Both the position numbers and the translations under genes were made by a program. A stretch of 64,000 nucleotides of DNA from Microbacterium sp. BK668. Its GTDB lineage: Bacteria > Actinomycetota > Actinomycetes > Actinomycetales > Microbacteriaceae. The stretch is taken from positions 868,001 to 932,000 of the forward strand of contig NZ_SNWG01000001.1 in NCBI RefSeq assembly GCF_004362195.1. Direction: 5' to 3'. The notes under the pieces are model-generated. The model was given only the letters and a program-made list of their open reading frames with translations. It was not told the DNA's origin and did no database searches. Below, in pieces: positions 17,187 through 25,777 of this stretch (its first letter is position 1; each line of letters opens with the position of its first letter).

Positions 17187-18236
17187 ATGCCTCATGGAGT
17201 CGGCGTGATCGGAGCGGGGCCAGGCGTCGCGGCCCTGCACCTGCCGACCATTGCGCGCCTGGCCGACCGGTTCCGTGTCGTCCACGTCTCCGACGCGGGG
17301 AGCGGACGCGCGGCGACCCTGGCGGCCCGCGCCGATGCCCGGGCGTCGAGCGGTACGGCGGAACTGCTCGCCGATCCGGCCGTCGAGGTCGTCGCCATCT
17401 GCAGTCCTCCTGGCGACCACGCTGCCCAGATCCTCGCGAGCGTCGCGGCAGGCAAGCGCGCGATCCTCTGCGAGAAGCCCCTCGCGACGACGGTCGCCGA
17501 CGCGGAGAAGGTGATCGAGGCCTGCCGTCGAGCGGGCATCCCGCTCGTCGTGGGAACCAACCACTACTACGACCCAGCGTGGGGGCGGGCGCGTCATCAC
17601 CTCACCGTGTCCGGAGGGCCCGTCGTATCGATCTCGGTGACTCTCGCCCTGCCACCGAACAGCCGGTATCACGACGTCGTCACGGAGGCGTTCGAACCGT
17701 CGCCTGCGCGACCGAGAGCCGACCTCGCCGATCCCGTCGTCGCCGCAGGAGTCGTGCGGGCTCTGCTGACGGGTCTCGCGATCCACGATCTGCCGCTCGT
17801 GCGCGACCTCGCGCCCCGGTTCGAGCGGATCGTGTTCGCGCGGGCTCTCGCGCCCGTGGGCTACGCGGTCGGGTTCGTCGCGAGCGGCATCCCCGTGCAG
17901 CTCACGACCGTCATGCTCCCCGACGGGGCCGACGCACTGTGGCGCCTCACCGTCACGACCGACCGCGACCGGCTCGACGTGGACTTCCCGCCCGCCTTCG
18001 TGCACGCCGGCAGCGCCTCGGTGCGCGTCCGCACGATCGACGGCCGCGACACGGCCTATGCGCGCGAGCACGACGACGGGTACGTCGCCGAATGGCGCGC
18101 TCTGGCCGAGCTTGTCGAGTTCGGCGAGCCGGTGGAGTACGAGGAGCTGCTCGACGACGTGCGTTATGCGCTCCGGCTGGCAGACGAAGCCGCGGCCGTC
18201 GTGTCGACTGCGGGGCTCGTGGAGGTCTCCGCATGA
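17187..18236 (+). CDS. Gfo/Idh/MocA-like oxidoreductase
   Basis: A 349-residue protein with Rossmann motif GVIGAGPGVAALHLP and the family motif ILCEKPLATTVADAEKV, then GTNHYYDPAW in place of the usual GF.R. It is shorter in its C-terminal domain than the paralogues at 3456 and 12990. GGAGG at 17176-17180 lies 6 nt before ATG 17187 (ATG 17184 is also possible). It overlaps the next gene as ATGA. The substrate is unknown; a keto-sugar step is likely from context. Confidence 0.78.
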   Translation: MPHGVGVIGAGPGVAALHLPTIARLADRFRVVHVSDAGSGRAATLAARADARASSGTAELLADPAVEVVAICSPPGDHAAQILASVAAGKRAILCEKPLATTVADAEKVIEACRRAGIPLVVGTNHYYDPAWGRARHHLTVSGGPVVSISVTLALPPNSRYHDVVTEAFEPSPARPRADLADPVVAAGVVRALLTGLAIHDLPLVRDLAPRFERIVFARALAPVGYAVGFVASGIPVQLTTVMLPDGADALWRLTVTTDRDRLDVDFPPAFVHAGSASVRVRTIDGRDTAYAREHDDGYVAEWRALAELVEFGEPVEYEELLDDVRYALRLADEAAAVVSTAGLVEVSA

Positions 18237-19024
18237 GCATTCCCGTCTCCGCCGCGCCGGCCCGTTACCGCGGCGCGGTCGGGGAGCTTCCGGTGACCGC
18301 CCTCACGTCCGACTCCGCGGCCGGCTCGGTGGTCGTCGTCGACGGCGCCGGACGCTGGTGGGACGACGCGGCGCTGGCGATCTCGGCAGGGGCCGCGGCG
18401 ATCGTGGTCAGCCGGCCGGCTCCCGCTCCGGCCGCGGGCGTCGCACGCCTGGCCGGCGCGCCGGTCGTTCTCGAGCGGCCGCTCCTCCGACCCGACACCG
18501 CCTCCGACGTCGAAGCGGCGCAGGCCGCCGCCCCGAGCGCCTCGGCTCTCGTCGTTGAGTGCCACGCGTCGGCGGCCGAACTCGGAGCCGCGCTCCGCGA
18601 TGCGCTCGGGTGGGTCCGGCAGCTGGCGCCCGGGGCACCGGCGCTCCTTTCGACGGCCTTCGCCGACGGTCGGGGCACGGCCCTTATCGATGCGGGCGGC
18701 GGGGTCACCGTCTCCCTCGTCGCAGGGGCATCGGCGGGCGCTCCGCCGTGCGGGAGGATCCGCGCCACGACGCTCGGCGAGACGCGTCTGGAGGTCGAGC
18801 TCGAGGAGGGTGACATCCGCCTCACGACGACGGATGCCGCGTTCCGCCGCGTCTGGCCGACGCGGTTCGAGAGCGCCGAACGCATCGCGCTCCGGCGTGC
18901 CGCAGAAGCGGTGCGGTCGGGTGCGATGCCGTCCGATCTGGCCGACTACGCGCGCGATTCCGCGCTCGCCGAGGCGATCTGGCGCCGCGCATCGGACGCC
19001 GGGGCCGAGGCATCCACTTCATAA
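18233..19024 (+). CDS. Protein of unknown function cotranscribed with the Gfo/Idh gene
   Basis: A 263-residue Ala/Val/Arg-rich protein that I do not recognise. Its first 100 residues alternate short beta strands and Ala-rich helices (VVVVDGAGRWWDDAALAISAGAAAIVVSRPA), somewhat like a degenerate Rossmann half. The second half ends in a charged helical tail (ESAERIALRRAAEAV). No catalytic motif stands out. ATGA overlap with the dehydrogenase stop means coupled translation, so a partner or accessory subunit of that dehydrogenase is plausible. Confidence 0.65.
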   Translation: MSIPVSAAPARYRGAVGELPVTALTSDSAAGSVVVVDGAGRWWDDAALAISAGAAAIVVSRPAPAPAAGVARLAGAPVVLERPLLRPDTASDVEAAQAAAPSASALVVECHASAAELGAALRDALGWVRQLAPGAPALLSTAFADGRGTALIDAGGGVTVSLVAGASAGAPPCGRIRATTLGETRLEVELEEGDIRLTTTDAAFRRVWPTRFESAERIALRRAAEAVRSGAMPSDLADYARDSALAEAIWRRASDAGAEASTS

Positions 19025-19048
19025 ACGGTGCTGATCCGTGAGATAGGC

Positions 19049-19072
19049 GATATGCCGTTCCCTGATATGCCG
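19049..19072. promoter_or_regulatory. Direct repeat upstream of the aromatic operon
   Basis: GATATGCCG occurs at 19049-19057 and again at 19064-19072, a 15-nt period. It lies 60-80 nt upstream of the first ring-cleavage gene and may be a regulator binding site for that operon. Confidence 0.4.
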
Positions 19073-19131
19073 GTCTCCGACGAAAGTTGTTGACGGGACC
19101 ACACCCGAAGACTCACCGAAAGGGATCGAAG

Positions 19132-20151
19132 ATGATCAAGCTGCTCTCGCACTTGTCGTACGTGGCGATCACGTCACCGGATGTCGAGGCATCCGTCGAC
19201 TTCTACGTCAACCAGGTCGGACTCACGGTCGTCGACCGCGTCGACGGCGCCGTGTACCTCCGCTGCTGGGGCGACTACTACGCGTACTCGGTCGTGGTGC
19301 TGCCGGGCGACGAGCCGTCGCTCGACACCGCGGCGTGGCGCACCTCGAGCCCCGAGGCGCTCGAGGAGGCGGCGAGGCGCATCGAGGCCGCCGGCGTCCA
19401 GGGCGAGTGGGTCGACGTGCACAAGATCGGCCGCGCCTACCGGTTCACCGGCCCCTTCGGCCACACGCTGACGCTGCACTGGGACGTCACCCGTCACAAG
19501 GACACCGAGGGCGACGCCGCGTCGATCTACCCCGACCGCCCTTCGCGCCGCAGCAAGGTCGCCGGCGCACCGCGACAGCTCGACCACGTCACCGTCGCCA
19601 CGAGCGACGTCGACGCCTTCGTTAAGTGGTACGTCGACGTGCTCGGGTTCCGCTTCATGGCCCGCACGGTCCTCGACGAGGCGCCGATCTCGGTGTTCTC
19701 CGTGCTCACGACCAACGAGAAGTCGCACGACCTCGGCGTCGTGCTCGACGGCTCGACCCGCGCCGGCCGGGTCAACCACTACGCCTTCTGGGTCGACACG
19801 CGAGAGGAGCTGCTCATCGCGGCCGACATCCTCGGCGAGAACGGCTACCCGATCGAGTACGGCCCGTCGATCCACGGCATCGGCGAGCAGAACTTCCTCT
19901 ACTACCGCGAACCCTCCACGCTGCGCATCGAGCTCAACACCGGCGGCTACCGCAACTACGTGCCGGACTGGGATGCCCAGACCTGGCGCCCGTCGCAGGG
20001 ATCGAACAACTTCTACCGCAACAGCGTCATGCCCATGTCGATGACGGAGTCGTTCCCCCCGGCCGACGGTCCGTCGGCGACGGAGGAGGGCGTGCCCGAC
20101 GAGATCCGCGACGCCCTGATCAACCCCTACGCCAAGCACGGCCAGGGCTGA
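19132..20151 (+). CDS. VOC-family extradiol ring-cleavage dioxygenase
   Basis: A 339-residue two-domain vicinal-oxygen-chelate protein. The N-terminal module (SHLSYVAITSPDVEASVDFYV) is the non-metal half. The C-terminal module carries the Fe(II) triad H152 (LDHVTVATSD), H216 (NHYAFWVD) and E267 (LRIELNTGG), the pattern of type I extradiol dioxygenases that meta-cleave catechol-like rings. A tail of about 70 residues (WRPSQGSNNFYRNS) is longer than in simple catechol 2,3-dioxygenases. It opens the ring-cleavage operon; the substrate is probably the hydroxylated aglycone, which is inference. Confidence 0.87.
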   Translation: MIKLLSHLSYVAITSPDVEASVDFYVNQVGLTVVDRVDGAVYLRCWGDYYAYSVVVLPGDEPSLDTAAWRTSSPEALEEAARRIEAAGVQGEWVDVHKIGRAYRFTGPFGHTLTLHWDVTRHKDTEGDAASIYPDRPSRRSKVAGAPRQLDHVTVATSDVDAFVKWYVDVLGFRFMARTVLDEAPISVFSVLTTNEKSHDLGVVLDGSTRAGRVNHYAFWVDTREELLIAADILGENGYPIEYGPSIHGIGEQNFLYYREPSTLRIELNTGGYRNYVPDWDAQTWRPSQGSNNFYRNSVMPMSMTESFPPADGPSATEEGVPDEIRDALINPYAKHGQG

Positions 20152-20164
20152 CAGGCTCGAGGGT

Positions 20165-20189
20165 GGGGGCGCTGCGTGAAGGCGCCCCC
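20165..20189 (+). terminator. Strong GC hairpin after the dioxygenase gene
   Basis: GGGGGCGC and GCGCCCCC form an 8-bp perfect stem with a 9-nt loop starting 13 nt after the stop. There is no U-tract. It may set a lower level of the downstream genes or stabilise the dioxygenase message. Confidence 0.5.
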
Positions 20190-20229
20190 GCCCTCGCACC
20201 ACGTTGGCAGCCACGAACTCGGAGGACAC

Positions 20230-21231
20230 ATGACGACGACGTCAGAGGGGCTCGCCGCCCCCTTCGCCCTCGCACGATTCCGCGACGGCGATTCCGTGCG
20301 TCTGGGCCTCGTCGCGGGTGACCGCATCCGGCCGCTCTCGGCCGACGACCTCGGCGCGGGTGACCTCAACGACTTCCTCGCGCACGCCGACTGGGATCGC
20401 CTGGACGCGCTGGCCGAGCCCGGCTCCACGACGGTCCCCGAGCCTGTCGAAGGGTGGATGCCGCTCGCCGACGTCGTGCTCGCGGCACCCGTCGAGCCCC
20501 GGCAGGTGCTGCAGGCGGGAGCCAACTACCGCACCCACGTGGTGCAGCTCATCATGGCGGGCCTCACCAAGGGCGGGGAGTCGGCCCTGTCGCCGGACGA
20601 GGTGCGCGCCAAGGCGGAGAGCATCATGGATGCCCGCGCCGCGAGCGGGCGTCCGTTCATCTTCCTGGGCCTCCCGCAGTGCGTCGTGGGCGACGACGTG
20701 CCGCTCGTGCTGCCCGACTACAGCCAGACGCACGACTGGGAGCTCGAGCTCGCCGTCGTGATCGGCCGCGAGGCGTTCCGCGTCGACCCCGAGCACGCTC
20801 TCGACCACGTCGCCGGGTACACGATCGTCAACGACATCACCACGCGCGACCGGGTCTTCCCGCCCGATGTCGGCGACATCGGAGCCGACTGGTACCGCTC
20901 CAAGAACGCTCCGGGGTTCCTCCCCGCCGGGCCGTTCCTGGTGCCGGCGACCTTCGTCGACCCCGGCGACCTGTCGATCACGCTCCGGCTCAACGGCGAC
21001 GTGATGCAGGACGCCACGACCGCCGAGCTCGTCTTCGACGTCCGGACGCTCGTCGCCGCGGCATCCCAGACCCTCCCGCTCCTGCCGGGCGACCTGCTGC
21101 TGACGGGCAGCCCCGCCGGCAACGGCCAGCACTGGAAGCGGTACCTGCGCGACGGCGACGTCATGACGGGGACGATCGAGGGCCTGGGCACGCAGGTCGT
21201 CCGCTGCCTCGCGGAGGGGCCCGCGGTATGA
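20230..21231 (+). CDS. Fumarylacetoacetate hydrolase (FAH) family protein
   Basis: A 333-residue FAH-fold enzyme: metal site HDWELELAVVIG, YTIVNDITTRDRVF, and a C-terminal GDLLLTGSPAGNG. The family hydrolyses or isomerises 2-oxo-dienoates from meta- or gentisate-type ring cleavage, so it fits directly after an extradiol dioxygenase. GGAGG at 20221-20225 is 4 nt before ATG 20230. A family A repeat lies in the linker between the N-terminal domain and the catalytic domain, read as VPEPVEGW. The stop overlaps the next ATG. Confidence 0.87.
   Translation: MTTTSEGLAAPFALARFRDGDSVRLGLVAGDRIRPLSADDLGAGDLNDFLAHADWDRLDALAEPGSTTVPEPVEGWMPLADVVLAAPVEPRQVLQAGANYRTHVVQLIMAGLTKGGESALSPDEVRAKAESIMDARAASGRPFIFLGLPQCVVGDDVPLVLPDYSQTHDWELELAVVIGREAFRVDPEHALDHVAGYTIVNDITTRDRVFPPDVGDIGADWYRSKNAPGFLPAGPFLVPATFVDPGDLSITLRLNGDVMQDATTAELVFDVRTLVAAASQTLPLLPGDLLLTGSPAGNGQHWKRYLRDGDVMTGTIEGLGTQVVRCLAEGPAV
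20433..20457 (-). repeat. Family A dispersed repeat, copy 5 (translated, reverse orientation)
   Basis: The complement of CACCCTTCGACAGGCTCGGG lies in the interdomain linker of the first FAH gene and encodes VPEPVEGW. Confidence 0.75.
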
Positions 21232-22226
21232 CCGGCCCCTCCGAAGACCCGCGCGACCTCGACCGGCAGAACCCCGAGGGCGAGATCGCGGCCCGGGCCC
21301 GCGCGTACCGCAACTGGGGCCGCTGGGGCGAGGACGACCGTCTCGGCACCCTCAACCTCATCGACGCCGCCAAGCGCGTCGAGGCCGCCGGTCTCGTGCG
21401 CGAGGGCATCGTCGTCTCCCTCTCTCAGCCGTTCGACACGGACGGTCCGCAGACCGGGTGGCGTCGCCGGACCAACCCGGTTCACACGATGACGGACACC
21501 GGCACCGACGCCGAGCGCGGCAACCAGGGGTTCCCGCACGGGATCGGCGGCGCGGACGACGTCATCGCGATGCCCCTTCAGTGCTCGACGCAGTGGGACG
21601 GCCTCGGTCACATCTTCGACCACGGGGATGCGTGGAACGGCCGCCGCGCAGGCGACGTGGTCACGAGCGACGGCGACCTCGTCACCGGCATCGAGCACAC
21701 CCGCACGGCGTTCGTCACCCGGGGCGTCCTCCTCGACGTCGCCCGGCATCTGCGGCCCGAGACCGGCGAGCTCGAGGACGGCTACGCGATCTCCGCGGCC
21801 GACCTCGACGCGACGATCGCCGCCCAGGGCCCCTCCAGCGCGGTGGGTCGCGGCGACATCGTCGTGGTCCGCACCGGGCGCTACACCCGCGCCCGCCGCG
21901 AAGGCTGGAACGGCTACGCCGGCGGTCCCGCGGCGGGTCTGTCGCTGACCACCGCGGGCTGGCTCCACCGCACTCAGATCGCGGGGATCGCGACGGACAC
22001 GTGGGGCTTCGAGGTGCGGCCGAACGAGTTCGACGTGCCGTCCTTCCAGCCGCTGCACCAAGTCGTCATCCCCAACATCGGCCTGTCGATCGGCGAGATG
22101 TGGGACCTCGACGAGCTCGCAGAGACGTGCCGCCGGCTCGGACGGTACGACTTCTTCCTCGCCGCTCCGACTCTCCCGATCACGGGAGCGGTCGGGTCGC
22201 CCGTCAATCCCGTCGCCGTCCTCTAG
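21228..22226 (+). CDS. Cyclase family protein (metal-dependent hydrolase, kynurenine formamidase-like fold)
   Basis: A 332-residue member of the longer branch of the cyclase/isatin-hydrolase fold. The usual HxGTHxDxP metal motif is replaced by QWDGLGHIFDH (about residues 123-133), as in that branch. SLSQPFDTDGPQTGW and VVIPNIGLSIGEMWDLDEL are conserved flanks. Such enzymes hydrolyse lactones, amides or ring-cleavage products. ATGA overlap with the FAH gene shows it is in the same operon. Confidence 0.82.
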   Translation: MTGPSEDPRDLDRQNPEGEIAARARAYRNWGRWGEDDRLGTLNLIDAAKRVEAAGLVREGIVVSLSQPFDTDGPQTGWRRRTNPVHTMTDTGTDAERGNQGFPHGIGGADDVIAMPLQCSTQWDGLGHIFDHGDAWNGRRAGDVVTSDGDLVTGIEHTRTAFVTRGVLLDVARHLRPETGELEDGYAISAADLDATIAAQGPSSAVGRGDIVVVRTGRYTRARREGWNGYAGGPAAGLSLTTAGWLHRTQIAGIATDTWGFEVRPNEFDVPSFQPLHQVVIPNIGLSIGEMWDLDELAETCRRLGRYDFFLAAPTLPITGAVGSPVNPVAVL

Positions 22227-22259
22227 ATCCCCCGCAAACAAGAACAGAGAGGTTCTGAC

Positions 22260-23393
22260 ATGACCGCAGTCCGCAAGGTCGCCATCGCCGGAAGCGGCGT
22301 GGCGGGACTCGCCGCCGCCATCCAGCTCGCCAAGGCCGGCGTCGACGTCGACCTGTTCGAGGCCAAGCCCGAGCTCAGCGCACTCGGGTCGGGCATCTCG
22401 CTGCAGGGCAATGCCCTCCGCGTCTTCGACGCTCTGGGCGCGTGGGACGACATCCGCGCGGCGGGCTACGCGTTCGAAGGGCTGAATCTCCGCGCCCCCG
22501 GACCGGGCGCACCCATCGTCGCGCAGCTGCCCGACGTCAAGACCGGCGGGCCGGACTATCCGTCGGCGATGGGGATGCCGCGTCCCGAACTGGCCCGCAT
22601 CCTCCTCGAGCACGCGCAGCGCGCCGGCGCGAACGCGCACTTCGGTCGGAAGGTGACGGCCATCGAGCAGGATGCCGAGAGTGTGGAGCTCTTCGTCGAC
22701 GACGAGTCCGCCGGGCGCTACGACCTCGTCATCGGTGCGGACGGCCTCAACTCCACCGTGCGCGACCTCATCGGCATCGAGCAGAAGCCCGAGCCCACCG
22801 GCATGGGGATCTGGCGGTCTTTCGTCTCGCGCCCGGCTGAGGTGGAGCGCAGCGAGCTCTACTACGGGGGACCCGTCTACATCGCCGGCTACACCCCCAC
22901 CGGCGAGGACTCGATGTACGCGTTCCTCGTCGAGAAGGCTCAGGACCGCTTCGGGGTGAGCGACGAGGACGCGACCCGCATCATGATCGAGGAGTCCCGC
23001 GCCTACGACGGCCCGTGGAACGACATCCGCGCCGACCTCGAGGGCGGAGCGCACGCCAACTACACGTGGTTCACCAAGCATCTCGTCGACGAGCCGTGGA
23101 ACCGGGGCCGCGTGGTCATCATCGGGGACGCCGCGCACAGCTGCCCGCCGACGATCGCCCAGGGTGCCGCCCAGGGCCTCGAGGACGCCCTGGTGCTCAC
23201 CGAGCTGCTCGTGCAGTCCGACACGCTCGACCAGAACCTGTGGGACGCCTTCCACGCGCGCCGGCTTCCGCGCGCGAAGGCGGTCGTCGAGGCATCCGTC
23301 CAGCTCGGCCAGTGGCAGATCGACGGCGACCGCGACGCGGACGCGGGCGGACTGATCTTCGGCATCGCGCAGCAGATGGCGCTCCCCGCATGA
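22260..23393 (+). CDS. FAD-dependent aromatic monooxygenase (group A flavoprotein hydroxylase)
   Basis: A 377-residue PHBH-fold hydroxylase with the three group A motifs: N-terminal GSGVAGLAAAIQLAKAG with the acidic residue ending strand 2 (LFEAKPE), the DG motif IGADGLNSTVRDLIG, and the GD motif VVIIGDAAHSCPPTIAQGAAQGLEDA. The family uses NAD(P)H and oxygen to ortho-hydroxylate phenols and benzoates, making the diol needed by an extradiol dioxygenase. It lies 33 nt after the cyclase gene and overlaps the amidohydrolase gene by 4 bases. Confidence 0.9.
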   Translation: MTAVRKVAIAGSGVAGLAAAIQLAKAGVDVDLFEAKPELSALGSGISLQGNALRVFDALGAWDDIRAAGYAFEGLNLRAPGPGAPIVAQLPDVKTGGPDYPSAMGMPRPELARILLEHAQRAGANAHFGRKVTAIEQDAESVELFVDDESAGRYDLVIGADGLNSTVRDLIGIEQKPEPTGMGIWRSFVSRPAEVERSELYYGGPVYIAGYTPTGEDSMYAFLVEKAQDRFGVSDEDATRIMIEESRAYDGPWNDIRADLEGGAHANYTWFTKHLVDEPWNRGRVVIIGDAAHSCPPTIAQGAAQGLEDALVLTELLVQSDTLDQNLWDAFHARRLPRAKAVVEASVQLGQWQIDGDRDADAGGLIFGIAQQMALPA

Positions 23394-24415
23394 GCGACGC
23401 GACCACCGCACCGATCACCGACGTCCACGCGCACGTCCTCCTGCCGTCGCTGCACGCGGAGGTGGAGCGCCGCGCGCCCGAGGGGGTGGCGGAGGCGGCC
23501 GCGCTCGACCTTCGCCGCAACGGCGCCGAGAGTCAGGCCGTGTCGGGGCCGATGGTGGGCGCACGCGTGCCCAAGCTCACGTCGGTCGCCGAGCGCCTCG
23601 CCGCGATGGACGCGCAGAGCGTGGACCGCCAGTGGGTCAGCGCCTCGCCGAACCACTTCTATCCGTGGGCGCCGGAAGGCCTCGGCGTGTGGATCGCATC
23701 CGAGGCGAACCGCCTCATCGCCGAGCATGTCGCGCAGGCTCCCGACCGGCTGGTCGGTCTCGGCCTCGTACCGCTCCAGCATCCCTCCCGCATCCTGGAG
23801 TGCCTCGACGACGCTGTCCTCGGCCGGGGCCTCGCGGGCGTCGAGATCTCGTCGTTCGCGGGGGACGTCGAGCTGTCCGACGAGCGGCTCGAGCCGTTCT
23901 GGGCCCGCGCCGAGGAGCTCGGCTCGATCGTCTTCCTGCACCCCTTCGGCTGCAGCCTCGACGAGCGGCTCGACAGGTTCTACCTGGCGAACACCGTCGG
24001 ACAGCCCGCCGAGAACGCCGTCGCGCTGTCGCACCTGATCTTCTCGGGCGTCCTCGACCGCCACCCCGGGCTCAAGGTCGTCACCGCCCATGGCGGCGGG
24101 TACCTGCCGTTCGCGATCGGCCGCTCCGACCGGGCGTGGCGCGTGCGTCCCGAGGCGCGGCGGTGCGAGCACCTGCCGTCGACGTACCTCCGCAGGCTCT
24201 GGTTCGACACGGTGGTGCACGACCCCGTGGCCGTGCGTCACCTGGTCGAGGTGGCCGGCGGCACGCAGGTCGTGCTCGGCAGCGACTTCCCCTTCGACAT
24301 GGGGCTCGACGACCCGGTCGGCTTCGTGCGGGGTGCCGACCTCCCGGCAGAGCTCACCGCGCGGATTTTCTCGGGCAATGCGGAGGCCCTCCTCCAGACG
24401 AAGGTGCGCGCATGA
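23390..24415 (+). CDS. Amidohydrolase superfamily protein, ACMSD/aromatic decarboxylase-like
   Basis: A 341-residue amidohydrolase_2 family protein. Metal and catalytic positions are visible as DVHAH (near residue 12), FLHPFG, VTAHGGGYLPF and LGSDFPFDMG. This subgroup includes ACMSD, gamma-resorcylate decarboxylase and 5-carboxyvanillate decarboxylase, as well as C-C hydrolases. In this operon it may decarboxylate or hydrolyse a ring-cleavage product. ATGA overlaps link it to the genes on both sides. Confidence 0.85.
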   Translation: MSDATTAPITDVHAHVLLPSLHAEVERRAPEGVAEAAALDLRRNGAESQAVSGPMVGARVPKLTSVAERLAAMDAQSVDRQWVSASPNHFYPWAPEGLGVWIASEANRLIAEHVAQAPDRLVGLGLVPLQHPSRILECLDDAVLGRGLAGVEISSFAGDVELSDERLEPFWARAEELGSIVFLHPFGCSLDERLDRFYLANTVGQPAENAVALSHLIFSGVLDRHPGLKVVTAHGGGYLPFAIGRSDRAWRVRPEARRCEHLPSTYLRRLWFDTVVHDPVAVRHLVEVAGGTQVVLGSDFPFDMGLDDPVGFVRGADLPAELTARIFSGNAEALLQTKVRA

Positions 24416-25494
24416 GGATCGCCCGGTGGGTGGAAGAGCCCTCGCAGGCTCCAGGTGCTTCGCCTCGCTTCGCTCCCTCGACGACCGGTACTCCTCTCCC
24501 GGTCGTTGACCCAGGAGCGGAGCGCCAAGATGAAACGCGCTCGGAGGCGCGGGCGGCTTCGGTCGGCGAGGGGTTCGTGATCGACGACCGCGTCGTCCCG
24601 TTCCCGGACGGCCGAACCGTTGCCGACATCCTGGCGGGAGGTGTGGATGCCGCGCACGCCGCCTTCGCCCGTGTGAAAGACGAGCCCGGCACGGCGCTCG
24701 AGCACGTGAGGCTGCTGGCGCCCGTGGTCCCGGCATCCGTCCGCGACTTCGTGGCCTTCGAGGAGCACGTGGAGGGCGTCAGCGCCGGGGTCGAGGGCAG
24801 GAGCTTCGTCGCCCCCGAGTGGTACGAGGCGCCGACCTTCTACTTCACGAACCCGCACACGATCCTCGGACCCGGTGACGCCGTCTCGCCGCCGGTCACC
24901 AGGCGCCTCGACTTCGAGCTCGAGGTCGCCGTCGTCATCGGCAACGCGCCGGAGGTGGGCGAGTCGAATCTGACGGCGGGGGATGCGGCATCCCGGATCT
25001 TCGGCTACACGATCATGAACGACTGGTCGGCGCGCGACGTCCAGGCCCGCGAGATGAAGGTGCGCCTCGGCCCCGCGAAGGGGAAGGACTTCGGCACGGC
25101 CCTCGGCCCGTGGATCGTCACGGCCGACGAGCTCGAGCAGTATCTCGACGCCGACGGGTTCCTCGCCGTCCGCGCCGAGGTGCGCGTCAACGGCGACCTC
25201 GTCGGCGAGGACCTGGTGTCGAACATGGGATGGCCTTTCCCCGAGCTCGTCGCCTACGCCTCGCGCAACGCCCGGGTCGTGCCCGGCGATGTGCTCGGCA
25301 GCGGCACGGTCGGCAACGGCGGATGCCTCGGCGAGCTGTGGGGGCGAGGCTCGACCCTCCCCGCCCTGCAGGAGGGCGACGAAGTCCGGATGACGGTCGA
25401 AGGCATCGGCGAGCTGGTCGGCACGGTCGGCCCGGTCGTCGTGCCGCCGGAGCTGCCGCCCGCGCGCCCGCGCTCCCGCGCCCGCCGCCGCTGA
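24412..25494 (+). CDS. Second FAH-family hydrolase, with a repeat-derived N-terminal insert
   Basis: A 360-residue FAH-fold enzyme: metal site DFELEVAVVIG, YTIMNDWSARDVQAREMK, and MGWPFPELVAYASRNARVVPGDVLGSGTVGNGG, the fumarylacetoacetase-like signature. Residues 1-8 (MRIARWVE) and the segment after residue 52 (EGFVIDDRVVPFPDG) look like the normal N-terminus; residues about 16-46 between them are encoded by two facing family B repeats and are not expected in the family. The C-terminus ends in a basic Arg-rich tail. Last gene of the ring-cleavage operon. Confidence 0.85.
   Translation: MRIARWVEEPSQAPGASPRFAPSTTGTPLPVVDPGAERQDETRSEARAASVGEGFVIDDRVVPFPDGRTVADILAGGVDAAHAAFARVKDEPGTALEHVRLLAPVVPASVRDFVAFEEHVEGVSAGVEGRSFVAPEWYEAPTFYFTNPHTILGPGDAVSPPVTRRLDFELEVAVVIGNAPEVGESNLTAGDAASRIFGYTIMNDWSARDVQAREMKVRLGPAKGKDFGTALGPWIVTADELEQYLDADGFLAVRAEVRVNGDLVGEDLVSNMGWPFPELVAYASRNARVVPGDVLGSGTVGNGGCLGELWGRGSTLPALQEGDEVRMTVEGIGELVGTVGPVVVPPELPPARPRSRARRR
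24457..24539. repeat. Family B repeats in inverted pair, inside a CDS
   Basis: A reverse copy (CGCTTCGCTCCCTCGACGAC region, 24457-24488) faces a degenerate forward copy (GGTCGTTGACCCAGGAGCGG to GAAACGC, 24500-24539). Together they supply about 30 in-frame codons near the start of the second FAH gene. Confidence 0.7.
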
Positions 25495-25635
25495 TCCCCC
25501 CGCACCACCCTCCGCACGCGGCGCACGCCGGCGAGTCGGGCTTTCGGGTGCGGGTCAGGGCGGAGGAGACCTCGACTCGTCCCCGCGGACTCGACCCGCG
25601 GAGAGGGGAAGGGCCGCGAGAGCCGACGATCGAGG

Positions 25636-25670
25636 CTTTGGTTGAAAAATAGCCAAAGATCGGCTAGAAT
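25636..25670 (+). promoter_or_regulatory. Promoter and overlapping operator for the MFS transporter
   Basis: TTGAAA (25642-25647) and TAGAAT (25665-25670) are separated by 17 nt, the best sigma-70-type promoter in the window. CTTTGG (25636-25641) and CCAAAG (25653-25658) form a 6-bp inverted repeat with an 11-nt spacer that brackets the -35 box, a typical repressor site. A GTG at 25676 lies near the expected transcription start. Confidence 0.7.
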
Positions 25671-25777
25671 CGACAGTGACGTCGGGGCTTCTTCCTGGAG
25701 CCCGTTCCCCGAAGCGAAGCCGCCGCGGGGGCACACCCCGTCGCGTCGATCGCCCGGTCGTACGGGTCTTTGCGCGT

